64,000 nt of DNA, from contig CAVOXO010000001.1 in the NCBI GenBank assembly GCA_963700425.1, forward strand, positions 1,674,001 through 1,738,000. Direction: 5' to 3'. This document shows, piece after piece, positions 16,135-27,831 of the stretch. This DNA is from CAVOXO01 sp963700425. GTDB taxonomy: Bacteria > Actinomycetota > Acidimicrobiia > Acidimicrobiales > Microtrichaceae. The notes below the pieces were generated by a model. That model worked only from the letters and a program-made list of their open reading frames with translations. It ran no database searches and was not told the origin of the DNA. Every line of letters begins with the position of its first letter. Position 1 is the stretch's first letter. Both the position numbers and the translations under genes were made by a program.

Positions 16135-17146
16135 CTACTTGTTCGCAGCGCCGACGATGAGGGCGAGGTCCACGAGTCGATTGGAGTAGCCGGCCTCGTT
16201 GTCGTACCAGGACAGGACCTTCACGAGGTTGCCCATCGCCATGGTGAGACCGGAATCGAAGATCGAGCTGTACGTCGAACCGACGATGTCGGAGCTGACG
16301 AGCGGCTCGTCGCTGTACTCGAGGATGCCCTTGAGACGCCCTTGCGACGCCGCGGCCTTGAACGCCTCGTTGACCTGATCCACGGTGACGTCCTGGCCGA
16401 GTACGCCGACGAAATCAGTGATCGATCCGGTCGGCACCGGGACCCGCAACGACGTGCCGTCGAGCTTGCCCTGCATCGATTGCAGCACCAGGCCCGTCGC
16501 CCGGGCTGCTCCGGTCGACGTGGGAACGATGTTGACGGCCGCGGCGCGGGCCCGACGGAGGTCCTTGTGAGGACCGTCGACGAGCATCTGGTCGCCCGTG
16601 TAGGCGTGGATCGTGTTCATCAGGCCCTTCTCGACACCGAACGCGTCGTCGAGCACCTTGATGAGCGGCACGAAACAGTTGGTCGTGCAGCTCGCGTTCG
16701 AGACCACGACGTGGGTCTCGGGGTCGAACGTGTCGTCGTTGACGCCGACCACGAAGGTGGCGTCAGCGCCGCCTGCGGGGGCGGAGACGATGACCCGCGG
16801 GGCTCCCGCCGCGACGTGAGCCGCCGCCTTGTCGCGGTCGGTGAAGAAGCCGGTCGACTCGATCACGACGTCGACGCCGAGGTCACCCCAGGGAATCTCG
16901 GCGGGATCGCGATGAGACAGCACTTGGAGGACGTCGCCATCGACGCTGATTCCTCCGTCGACCGCGGTCACCGTGCCGGGGAACGTCCCACCGACCGAAT
17001 CCCGCTTGAGAAGGTGCGCCATCGTCTCGAGAGAACCGAGGTCGTTGACGGCGACGAAGTCGATGTCGACTCCGCGCTGCCTTCGCCGCGCGGAAGAAGT
17101 TGCGGCCGATCCGGCCGAAGCCGTTGATTCCCACACGAATGCTCAT
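16135..17146 (-). CDS. gap: Glyceraldehyde-3-phosphate dehydrogenase, type I (one frameshift)
   Basis: About 336 residues when corrected. The N-terminal Rossmann motif RVGINGFGRIGRNFFRAA is in one frame and the rest in another; deleting one base near 17078 joins AAKA to RGVDIDFVAVND. The catalytic cysteine lies in SNASCTTNC, and GAARATG, PTGSITD and WYDNEAGYSNRLVDL follow. It oxidises glyceraldehyde 3-phosphate with NAD and phosphate. It heads the gap-pgk-tpiA group. It begins 121 bases after yvcK; the whiA gene usually found between them is absent. Confidence 0.92.
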
Positions 17147-17267
17147 CCAGTACCCCTGTTCGTCGGGCCATCGCCAGTGGCGGCCCGGTGGCGGTCAGTG
17201 GCCACCATGGCACCAGAAACAGCACCACCGTCGCAAAGTGAGGCGCCGGGACCGCCTGCAGCATGGT

Positions 17268-18140
17268 TCAGCGGGCCAGTCGCGCCAACTCGACCGCCAA
17301 CCGGTCGGGGTCGTGCACCAACCCGCCCGCAGCCGCGAGCGCTGCCGGCACCGCGTGGTCGACGTCGATCGAGCCCCCCAGGCGCGACGGGTCGAAGAGC
17401 ACGTCGTCGAACCGCACCGAATGGCGACGGAGAGCGGCGACATGATCGGAGAGATCGAAGTGATCCGTTTCGGGGTGCTCGGGCCCCAGGTTGCACACGT
17501 AGACGACCCGGGCGGGAGTGGCGGCGACCGCTTCGTTCACGGCGGGGACGACCATGGCCGCGAGGACGCTGGTGTACAGCGACCCCGGACCGAGCACCAC
17601 GAGATCGGCGCCGAGGATCGCGTCGCGCACCTCCGGAGGCGTGAGGGGAACCCGGGGTTCGAGACACACCCGGTCGATGTGCCCGTGCGCCATGATCGCG
17701 GCTTGTCCGGCCACCACCTCACCGGTGCCCGTCGACGCCACCAGCTCGACCGGCTCGGACGTCGCGGGCAGCACCCGGCCAACCGCTCCGACCAGCGATC
17801 CCAACGTGTCGAGTGCGGAGACCATGTCTCCCTGTACCTCCGCCAGGGCGGCGATGAGAAGATTTCCGGTGGCATGTCCTTCGAGGTCGCCCGCCTCGAA
17901 GCGGTACTCGAGCGCATCGACCAACGCCGGCGCCGTCGACGCCAATGCGCCGATCGCCTTGCGCAGATCGCCGGGGGCCTTGCCCGCAGTGGCAGCTCGC
18001 ACCCGTCCGGTCGAGCCACCATCGTCTGCGACCGAGACGACGGCGGTGATGCTGCCGGCGAATCGTCGAGCCGATCGGAGGCTGGCCGCGAGGCCGTGCC
18101 CTCCGCCGATGGCCACCACCGCTGGTCCGGTGCGGCTCAC
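17268..18140 (-). CDS. yvcK: YvcK-type gluconeogenesis/envelope factor
   Basis: A 290-residue protein of the CofD/YvcK family. VVAIGGGHGLAASLRSAR, VSVADDGGSTGRVR and the PPGDLRK-like APGDLRKAIGAL segment near the front bind UDP-sugar in characterised relatives. LGPGSLYTSVLAAMVVP and YVCNLGPEHPETDHF follow in the normal order. I start it at the GTG of 18138-18140, which overlaps the rapZ stop as GTGA; a longer open frame upstream is just rapZ in another frame. YvcK links carbon source to peptidoglycan synthesis in relatives. Confidence 0.9.
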   Translation of the reverse strand: MSRTGPAVVAIGGGHGLAASLRSARRFAGSITAVVSVADDGGSTGRVRAATAGKAPGDLRKAIGALASTAPALVDALEYRFEAGDLEGHATGNLLIAALAEVQGDMVSALDTLGSLVGAVGRVLPATSEPVELVASTGTGEVVAGQAAIMAHGHIDRVCLEPRVPLTPPEVRDAILGADLVVLGPGSLYTSVLAAMVVPAVNEAVAATPARVVYVCNLGPEHPETDHFDLSDHVAALRRHSVRFDDVLFDPSRLGGSIDVDHAVPAALAAAGGLVHDPDRLAVELARLAR

Positions 18141-18985
18141 TTCGCGATGTCCCGATGGCGTACCCGGGGAGACATGCCCATGGCGCGGAGGCGCTCGGCG
18201 ACGGCTTCGGCGATCGCGACCGAACGGTGACGCCCACCGGTGCATCCCAGTGCGATCGTGAGGTACGCCTTGCCCTCGGCGCGATATGCCGGGACCAGCA
18301 GCTCGAGGAGCGACCCCAGGCGGGCCAGGAACTCTGCGGCCTGAGGTTGGCCGTGGACGAACGTCCGAACCGGGTCGTCGAGACCGGTCAGGACCCGCAG
18401 CTCGTTCTCCCAGTAGGGGTTCTTGAGGAATCGGCAGTCGATGACGATGTCGACATCTCGGGGGATGCCGTGCTTGTAGCCGAACGACACCAGTGACGTC
18501 TGCATCGAGTCGTCGTCGCCGACCTCACCGAACCTGGTCTCGACCTCTGAGCGGAGGTCGTGGACGTTGCGGTTGGTCGTGTCGATCACCAGGTCCGCGG
18601 TCTCGCGCAGGGTCTCGAGTGCGGTCCTCTCGAACTCGATCGAGGCCACCACACCGTCGCCCCCCGCAAAGGGGTGCCGGCGCTTCGTGCTCTCGTACCG
18701 GGTCACGAGTGAGTCGGTCGATGCATCGAGGAACACCACCCGCACCCGGGACCCGAGCGATCGCAACTGCTCCAGTTCGGTCTGAAGATCGTCGAGACGG
18801 GCGCCCGAGCCCACCACCAGAGCGACCCGAGCAGCCGAATCGCCGGACTGGGCGAGTTCGGCGACCTTGGGGATCAACGACGCGGGAAGGTTGTCGATGA
18901 CGAACCAACCCATGTCCTCGAGGGCATTGCCGACCTGGGTCCGGCCGGCCCCCGACATCCCGCAGATGACCACGAAGTCGCTCAC
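18137..18985 (-). CDS. rapZ: RapZ (YvcJ) nucleotide-binding protein
   Basis: A 282-residue protein. The P-loop GMSGAGRT is at residues 9-16, with Arg in place of the common Lys, as is frequent in actinobacteria. VIDNLPASLIP, FLDASTDSLVTRYESTKRRHP and the C-terminal GYKHGIP, DCRFLKNPYW, LTGLDDPV and GCTGGRHRSV blocks are all present. The C-terminal domain binds glucosamine-6-phosphate or RNA in studied relatives. It is translationally coupled to yvcK. In this window the methyltransferase and tdk genes separate it from uvrC. Confidence 0.93.
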   Translation of the reverse strand: MSDFVVICGMSGAGRTQVGNALEDMGWFVIDNLPASLIPKVAELAQSGDSAARVALVVGSGARLDDLQTELEQLRSLGSRVRVVFLDASTDSLVTRYESTKRRHPFAGGDGVVASIEFERTALETLRETADLVIDTTNRNVHDLRSEVETRFGEVGDDDSMQTSLVSFGYKHGIPRDVDIVIDCRFLKNPYWENELRVLTGLDDPVRTFVHGQPQAAEFLARLGSLLELLVPAYRAEGKAYLTIALGCTGGRHRSVAIAEAVAERLRAMGMSPRVRHRDIAK

Positions 18986-19080
18986 GGCGTCACGCTACCG
19001 CCCGTCGGGAATACCACGACTCGCGCAGCGTTGACGATGGTGTCGGTCGCCCCCCGGCCGACACCCTCCCAAACCCCAGC

Positions 19081-19109
19081 ACGACAGGGACGCCCAGCGT
19101 CCCTGTCGT
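19081..19109 (-). terminator. Strong stem-loop after the methyltransferase gene
   Basis: ACGACAGGGACG (19081-19092) pairs perfectly with CGTCCCTGTCGT (19098-19109) around CCCAG. It lies just beyond the stop of the minus-strand methyltransferase gene and is followed on that strand by a GGGGTTTGG stretch, so it should end the tdk-methyltransferase transcript before rapZ. Confidence 0.7.
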
Positions 19110-19128
19110 CGCGTCGGGGCTCACCGCC

Positions 19129-19857
19129 TCAACGGGGATCGCGACGAAACCTGATGACCATGAGCCGAGGAATCGAGCGGGCGTGGAGGTACTCGGGGGC
19201 CGATCTCACGAAACCGTCGGGCGGCGCCGGCTCGTCGATCCGTTCGATCACGAACCCCACGTCGGCCGCGGCGTCGACGTACCGACCCAGTGGTCGGTGG
19301 TGAAAGCGGACGAACACGCCCGGTTCGACCTCCTCGACCGTCTCGCGGTCCCCCAGGTACGAACCGAGGCGCCAGTACTGCTCGGGAGGATCCACCAGCC
19401 GGTCATCGATCCAGCCCGACTCGGGAGTCTGCACCAACGGGTGATTCATCATCACCACGAAACAGCCCCCGTCGCGCAGCACTCTGGCCGCCTCCGAGAA
19501 CACCGCCTCCAGATCTGCGATGTGTTCGATGACCAGACAGCAGAGGGCGCCGTCCGCGACACCGTCGCGCAGGGGGAGCGCGGTCGCTTCCCCTCTCAGC
19601 CACGCGACGGCGCCCCCGCGGCGCTCTCCCTCGGCCACCTGGGCGCCGGAAGGGTCGATCGCCACGACGGCCGATGTCGGGTCGGCGAGAGCACGCGCCA
19701 ACTGACCCTCTCCGGCGCCGATGTCCACGATCGTCTCGCAGGCTTCGAGGTGGGCCACCGCCAGCGGCACGATCAGCTCGACGTATTCAGGGTCTGCACC
19801 GTCGGTGAAGTTCTCCTGCCACCACGCGGCGTGTTCCTCCCACTCCTCGACGGTCAC
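19129..19857 (-). CDS. Class I SAM-dependent methyltransferase
   Basis: A 242-residue soluble enzyme. Motif I is IVDIGAGEGQLARAL at about residues 42-56, the ribose-binding acid lies in AVVAIDPSG, and CCLVIEHIADLEAVFSEAARVLRDGG gives motifs II-III of the UbiE/Methyltransf_11 type. The start GTG overlaps the tdk stop by four bases, so it follows tdk in an operon. The acceptor substrate cannot be deduced from sequence or from the neighbouring genes. Confidence 0.85.
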   Translation of the reverse strand: MTVEEWEEHAAWWQENFTDGADPEYVELIVPLAVAHLEACETIVDIGAGEGQLARALADPTSAVVAIDPSGAQVAEGERRGGAVAWLRGEATALPLRDGVADGALCCLVIEHIADLEAVFSEAARVLRDGGCFVVMMNHPLVQTPESGWIDDRLVDPPEQYWRLGSYLGDRETVEEVEPGVFVRFHHRPLGRYVDAAADVGFVIERIDEPAPPDGFVRSAPEYLHARSIPRLMVIRFRRDPR

Positions 19858-20510
19858 GCCGAGGGACTCCGCCGAAGGGTCGTGGCTGCGTCGGGGGTCG
19901 CCTCACCCGCCCGCCAGTGCCGGCGGCACAGCAGTTCATAGTGGACCTCGGGCATCTCTCGCAGGTCCAGCGTCGTCTGATCCGACTCGCCGGCGGTAGG
20001 CGTGTCTCCCACCATCTTCAGGTCTCCGGCGTACACCTGACGGCCGTCCACGACCCGTGCGTTGTGAGTGGCGCGTTCCCCGCACCAGCAACGGGATTCG
20101 ACGGCGAGCTCTGATCGCTCATCGGACATCTCGAGAAACCGCGCGCTTCCGGGAAAGAGGAGACCCTGGAACGACGTCAGCAACCCGAAGGCGTAGACGT
20201 CGACACCATCGTGATCGACGAGATCGGCGAGTTGGTCAACCTGTGCCGGCTCGTAGAACTGCGCCTCGTCGCAGACCACGTAGTCGACCGGACCGCGCGA
20301 TCGGACGACGTCGGCCAGATCCAGATCCGGGGTCACCTGGAGTGCCTCGGCGCTCACGCCGAGGCGGGACGACACCTCGCCGCCCGAGCGGTCGAGCTGG
20401 CTCAACAACAGCCCGACGAGGCCACCGCGCGCCAGGTTGTGGTGGATCTGCAGAGCGACGGTCGACTTCCCCGACCCCATGGTGCCGTAGAAGAAACGCA
20501 ACGTCGCCAC
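19854..20510 (-). CDS. tdk: Thymidine kinase
   Basis: A 218-residue type II thymidine kinase, phosphorylating thymidine with ATP in the salvage pathway. FYGTMGSGKST holds the P-loop at residues 7-17, VVCDEAQFYEPAQV the DEAQF Walker B/catalytic segment, and AFGLLTSFQGLLFPGS the lasso-side region. Four zinc-binding positions are visible as CWCG and LLCRRHW, though the last pair is C-x-x-H. It ends in an overlap with the methyltransferase gene. Confidence 0.92.
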   Translation of the reverse strand: MATLRFFYGTMGSGKSTVALQIHHNLARGGLVGLLLSQLDRSGGEVSSRLGVSAEALQVTPDLDLADVVRSRGPVDYVVCDEAQFYEPAQVDQLADLVDHDGVDVYAFGLLTSFQGLLFPGSARFLEMSDERSELAVESRCWCGERATHNARVVDGRQVYAGDLKMVGDTPTAGESDQTTLDLREMPEVHYELLCRRHWRAGEATPDAATTLRRSPSA

Positions 20511-20535
20511 CGGGCCAACCTAGCCGGGACGTCCC

Positions 20536-22438
20536 TCACTCTCCCCCGGTCGGGCCCGGGGTCGCGACCTCGGGATGGAGCGCGCCGTGAACTCTCTCGC
20601 CGACGTCATCGGGAAGCCACGACAATGCCGCCAGCTGGTCGAGGGTCGCCGTCCGCAGCGCCCGGATCCCACCGAACTCCGACAGAAGACGCGCCCGCCG
20701 TGCCTCGCCGAGGCCGGCGATTCCGTCGAGCTCGGAACGCACCATCCGCTTGCCCCTCCGCTCGCGGTGGAACGAGACGGCGAAGCGGTGGGACTCGTCG
20801 CGGATGCGCTGCAACATGAACAGCGCTTCGGACTGGCGGGGAATCACCACGGGCTCGCTACGACCCCGAACGAACACCTCCTCGAACTGCTTGGCGAGGG
20901 AGCACACGGGGATCTCCCCGTCGAGTCCGAGCGACTCGAGAGCCCTGACCGCCGCGTTCAACTGTCCCTTGCCCCCGTCGACGACCAACAGCTGCGGGGG
21001 GTACTGGAACTTCCCGCGCTCCTCGACGGGACGTTCGCGGTCCTCGAGATAACGCGTGAAACGCCGGGTCAGGACCTCTTCCATGGCCGCGACGTCGTCG
21101 CTGTCGCCGATCCGCCGGCCGCCGACCGTGTTGACCTTGAAGCGACGGTACTCCCGCTTGTCGGCCAGCCCGTCGGTCATCACCACCATCGACCCCACGT
21201 AGTCGGAACCCTGGATGTGACTCATGTCGAAGCACTCGATGCGCAGCGGCGCCTCGGGCAGCCCGAGATGATCTCGCAGCTCGTTGAGAGCCTTGGCGCG
21301 GCTGTTGTGGTCCGACGCGCGCTTCAGCCGGTGCCTCTGGAACTCCTCCACCGCGTTGTTGGTGACGGTCTCCGCCAGGCGTCGCTTGTCGCCCCGCTGC
21401 GGGCACGCGTATCCGCACCCGCGAACCACGGGACTCGCTGAGCCACTGCTCATAGAGATCGACGTCGGAAGGAACCTCGGGGACGAGAACCTCGGTGGGC
21501 ATCCCCACGGCGGGCTCCTCGTAGTACAACTCCTCGAGAATCCGATCCACGAGATCGGCGCCGCTGAGCGCCATGACCTTGTCGAGGACGAATCCGCGGC
21601 GACCCACGACCCGCCCGCGACGAACGAAGAAGACCTGGACCGCCGCCTCGAGATCGTCGTCGGCCAACCCGATCACGTCGACGTTGTCAGCGCGCGAGCC
21701 GACCATCTGCTGTTTCTCGATGGCCCTCCGCACGCTGTCCAGCCGGTCGCGGTAACGGGCGGCGAGCTCGAACTCGTGAGCGGCAGCCGCGTCCGCCATG
21801 CGCGCCTCCAGATCTTCGACGACACCGTCGGTGTCCCCTTCCAGGAACCCGATGAGGTCGGCGACGAGGCGCTGATAGTCCGCGTCGCCGATCTCTCCCA
21901 CGCACGGACCCGAGCACTTCTCGATGTGGAACAACAGGCACGGTCGCCCCTGCTTCTCGTGCCGCGACAACTTGGCGTCCGAACACGTGCGGATGGGGAA
22001 TGTTCGCAGGAGGAGGTCGAGGGTCTCGCGGATGGCGTAGGCGTGGCCGAAGGGCCCGAAGTAGCGAACCTCCTTGCGACGACGGCCCCGCATGACCATG
22101 GCGCGTGGCCACTGGTCGCCGACGGTGACGGCGAGGAACGGGTAGCTCTTGTCGTCGACCAGACGCACGTTGAAACGCGGCCGGTGGGTCTTGATGAGGC
22201 TGTACTCCAGCATCAGCGCCTCGACCTCGTTGGCGACCTGGATCCACTCGAGACTGTCGGCGGTCGCCACCATCTGGGCGGTACGAGGGTGCAGCGTCGC
22301 GGGGTCGGCGAAGTAGTTGGAGACGCGGGAACGGAGGCTCTTGGCCTTTCCGACGTAGATCACCCGACCCTCGGCGTCCTTGAACTGATAGCTGCCGGGC
22401 GAGTCGGGAACCGATCCACTGGGAGGTCTCGCCACCAC
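20536..22438 (-). CDS. uvrC: Excinuclease ABC subunit C (one frameshift)
   Basis: About 634 residues when corrected. The GIY-YIG nuclease starts with GSYQFKDAEGRVIYVGKAKS for the 3' incision. The cysteine-rich PCLLFHIEKCSGPCVG, the UVR helix pair and the RNase H-like half with IECFDMSHIQG and VVDGGKGQLNAAV (5' incision) follow, then the HhH end GIAGLGEARRARLLSEFG. I start at GTG 22438 (or 22435); the far longer open frame upstream is antisense to nadA. The break is near 21400, where one surplus base separates RIRVP from QRGDKRRLAE. Confidence 0.93.
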
Positions 22439-22588
22439 GGACCCAACATATCCCCGAGCCGGCGGGCCGCTCCCCCGGCGGGGAATGGTCGAGGCGGCGT
22501 CGGCGTTGGCACGAATCACCGCCCCCCTACACTCTGGCGGGACACCCGACGACGGGTCTCGATGCCGACGGCTACCTGGAGGACGAAC

Positions 22589-23698
22589 ATGGCGACACCG
22601 GTGATGCTCCGGCTTCAGGAGCCGCTCGACAACCAGTTCGTCGATGCCCCGCCCGAGGAGCTGGAACGTCGCATCGCCGCCGCCAAGAAGGCTCTGGGGG
22701 ACCGGCTGTTCATTCTCGGCCACCACTACCAGCGCGACGAAGTGATCCGGTGGTCGGACGCCAGGGGTGACTCCTTCATGCTCGCTCAGCTCGCCATGGA
22801 CCGCCCGAACGCGGACTACATCGTGTTCTGCGGCGTGCACTTCATGGCCGAGGCCGCCGACATCCTCACCCAGGATCACCAGAAGGTGATCCTCCCGGAC
22901 TTGAACGCGGGATGCTCGATGGCCGACATGGCCGACATCGACTCGGTGGAGGAGGCCTGGGAGGACCTCGCCGAGATCACCGACATCGAGCGGGTCGTGC
23001 CGATCACCTACATGAACTCCGAGGCGAAACTCAAAGCCTTCGTGGGCGAGCACGGAGGCGCGGTCTGCACCTCCTCGAACGCGCGGCCGGTCCTCGAATG
23101 GGCGTTCGAGCGGGGCGACAAGGTGCTGTTCTTCCCCGATCAGCACCTTGGCCGCAACACCGGATTCCAGATGGGTTTCAGCGAGGACGACATGGCGGTC
23201 TGGGACCCCCGTCACCACCATGGCGGCCTGTCCGACCCGGTGATCCGGGACGCCACCTTCCTCCTGTGGAAGGGCCACTGCTCGGTGCACCAACGGTTCC
23301 AGCCCTCACACGTCGAGGCGTTCCGAAACGAGTATCCCGACGGCATCGTCATCGTTCACCCTGAGTGCTCCCACGAGGTCTGTGAGCTCGCCGATCAGGT
23401 GGGTTCCACCAACTACATCGTCAACGCCGTCGCCGAGGCGCCCGCCGGCTCGGTCATCGGGGTCGGGACCGAGATCCACATGGTGAACCGTCTCCGCGAC
23501 GAAACCCCCGACAAGACCGTCATGTCACTCGATCCCCTGGTGTGCCCCTGCTCGACGATGTTCCGCATCGACGCCCCGCATCTGTGTTGGGTGCTCGAAA
23601 ACCTCGTGGAAGGCCGGGTGGTCAATCAGATTTCGGTGGACGCCGACACGACCTACTGGGCCAAGGTGGCCCTGGAGCGCATGCTCGACATCACCTGA
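22589..23698 (+). CDS. nadA: Quinolinate synthase A
   Basis: A 369-residue intact enzyme condensing iminoaspartate with dihydroxyacetone phosphate to quinolinate for NAD synthesis. FILGHHYQRDEVI near residue 40, the three cluster-cysteine regions (LNAGCSMADM, GHCSVHQRF and CPCSTM), and the HPECSHEVCELADQVGSTNY block fit the longer actinobacterial NadA type with a [4Fe-4S] cluster. GGAGGA at 22578-22583 sets the ATG at 22589. It diverges from uvrC and stands alone; nadB and nadC are not in this window. Confidence 0.95.
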   Translation: MATPVMLRLQEPLDNQFVDAPPEELERRIAAAKKALGDRLFILGHHYQRDEVIRWSDARGDSFMLAQLAMDRPNADYIVFCGVHFMAEAADILTQDHQKVILPDLNAGCSMADMADIDSVEEAWEDLAEITDIERVVPITYMNSEAKLKAFVGEHGGAVCTSSNARPVLEWAFERGDKVLFFPDQHLGRNTGFQMGFSEDDMAVWDPRHHHGGLSDPVIRDATFLLWKGHCSVHQRFQPSHVEAFRNEYPDGIVIVHPECSHEVCELADQVGSTNYIVNAVAEAPAGSVIGVGTEIHMVNRLRDETPDKTVMSLDPLVCPCSTMFRIDAPHLCWVLENLVEGRVVNQISVDADTTYWAKVALERMLDIT

Positions 23699-23769
23699 CA
23701 CTCCTGAGGGCGAGGCGTCGGTGTCCAGAAGTGACCGCAATGCCCTCGACCCGGGCCGGAGTTCGGCGA

Positions 23770-26620
<2,851 letters not shown>

Positions 26621-26652
26621 GGAAACAGATCCTACTCGCGCCCGACCCGTCC

Positions 26653-26668
26653 ACGAACAGATGTTCGT
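26653..26668. promoter_or_regulatory. LexA (SOS) box upstream of uvrA
   Basis: ACGAAC-AGAT-GTTCGT is a perfect 6-base-arm palindrome matching the actinobacterial/Gram-positive LexA consensus GAAC-N4-GTTC. It lies between uvrA (start 26620, minus) and aroC (start 26718, plus), closer to uvrA. Repression of uvrA by LexA is established in other bacteria; any effect on aroC is unknown. Confidence 0.75.
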
Positions 26669-26717
26669 TCCTCGATCGATCGACGGAGGCTGCTCGGTGG
26701 AGGGGCATACTGAACCG

Positions 26718-27830
26718 ATGTCCTCCCAGTCCGGCGTCCTGTTCAGGATCGCCACCTTCGGTGAGTCCCACGGCCCGGCGGTGGGCGTGGTGGTCGACGG
26801 ATGCCCGCCCCGGCTCCCCCTCGGAATCGACGACATCCAGCCCGACCTCGACCGCCGGCGGCCGGGCCAGAGCCGCTTGGTGACCCAGCGGGACGAGGCC
26901 GACCGCGTCGAGATCCTCTCGGGTCTGTGGGAGGGCCACACCACGGGAACGCCCATCGCCATCTTGGTTCGCAACTCCGACCAGCGGTCGGGCGCCTATG
27001 ACCACCTCGCCGATGTGTACCGTCCCTCGCACGCGGACTTCACCTACGACGCCAAGTACGGCATCCGGTCGATCGCCGGCGGTGGACGGGCGTCAGCACG
27101 CGAAACGGTCGGACGGGTGGCGGCCGGCGCGATCGCCCGCACGCTGCTGAGGATCGCGGGAATCGAGGTCCTGGGATGGGTCTCCTCGGTGGGCGACATC
27201 GACGCCTCCGAGACGATCGCCATCGACCAGGTGACACTGGATCAGGTGGAGGCGACACCGACACGATGTCCCTCGCCCGCTCACGCCGAGAAGATGATCG
27301 CCGCCATCGAGTCGGCGCGACGCGAGGGCGACTCGCTCGGCGGAACGGTGACCTGCGTGGCCCGGTCGGTGCCGGCGGGACTCGGGGAGCCGGTGTTCGA
27401 CAAACTCGACGCGGATCTCGCGAAGGCCCTCATGTCACTCCCGGCCTGCAAGGGCGTGGAGATCGGCAGCGGCTTCGCCGGGGCGCTGCTGACCGGACGG
27501 CAGCACAACGACGCCTTCACGTCCGACGCTGACGGGAGAATCCGTACCGCCACGAACAACTCGGGCGGTATCCAGGGAGGCATCACCAACGGTGAGACCA
27601 TCGTGTGCCGTGCCGCGTTCAAGCCCACCGCCACGATCGCCGCGGCCCAGCGCACCGTCACCCGTGCCGGAGACGAGGTGGAGTTGGAGGCCAGAGGTCG
27701 GCACGACCCCTGTGTGCTCCCCCGGGCGGTGCCGCTCGTCGAGGCCGACGTGCTGTTGGTCCTCGCCGATCACTGGCTGCGCCAGAGAGCGGTCGACGTT
27801 CTCGCTCCGGTGCCTCCGGCCGGGGACTGA
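26718..27830 (+). CDS. aroC: Chorismate synthase
   Basis: A 370-residue enzyme completing the shikimate pathway (EPSP to chorismate, reduced FMN required). FRIATFGESHGPAVGVVVDG at the N-terminus, DFTYDAKYGIRSIAGGGRASARET, and the late NNSGGIQGGITNGE and KPTATI blocks are the three family signatures, and the second carries the conserved arginines of the active site. The ATG at 26718 sits before MSSQSGVLF. It diverges from uvrA and ends two bases from the convergent membrane gene. Confidence 0.95.
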   Translation: MSSQSGVLFRIATFGESHGPAVGVVVDGCPPRLPLGIDDIQPDLDRRRPGQSRLVTQRDEADRVEILSGLWEGHTTGTPIAILVRNSDQRSGAYDHLADVYRPSHADFTYDAKYGIRSIAGGGRASARETVGRVAAGAIARTLLRIAGIEVLGWVSSVGDIDASETIAIDQVTLDQVEATPTRCPSPAHAEKMIAAIESARREGDSLGGTVTCVARSVPAGLGEPVFDKLDADLAKALMSLPACKGVEIGSGFAGALLTGRQHNDAFTSDADGRIRTATNNSGGIQGGITNGETIVCRAAFKPTATIAAAQRTVTRAGDEVELEARGRHDPCVLPRAVPLVEADVLLVLADHWLRQRAVDVLAPVPPAGD

Positions 27831-27831
27831 C

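Noticed and set aside
22439..23293. N-terminal extension of uvrC by about 285 codons
   Set aside because: The extension is antisense to nadA; UvrC homology starts exactly at the GTG near 22438.
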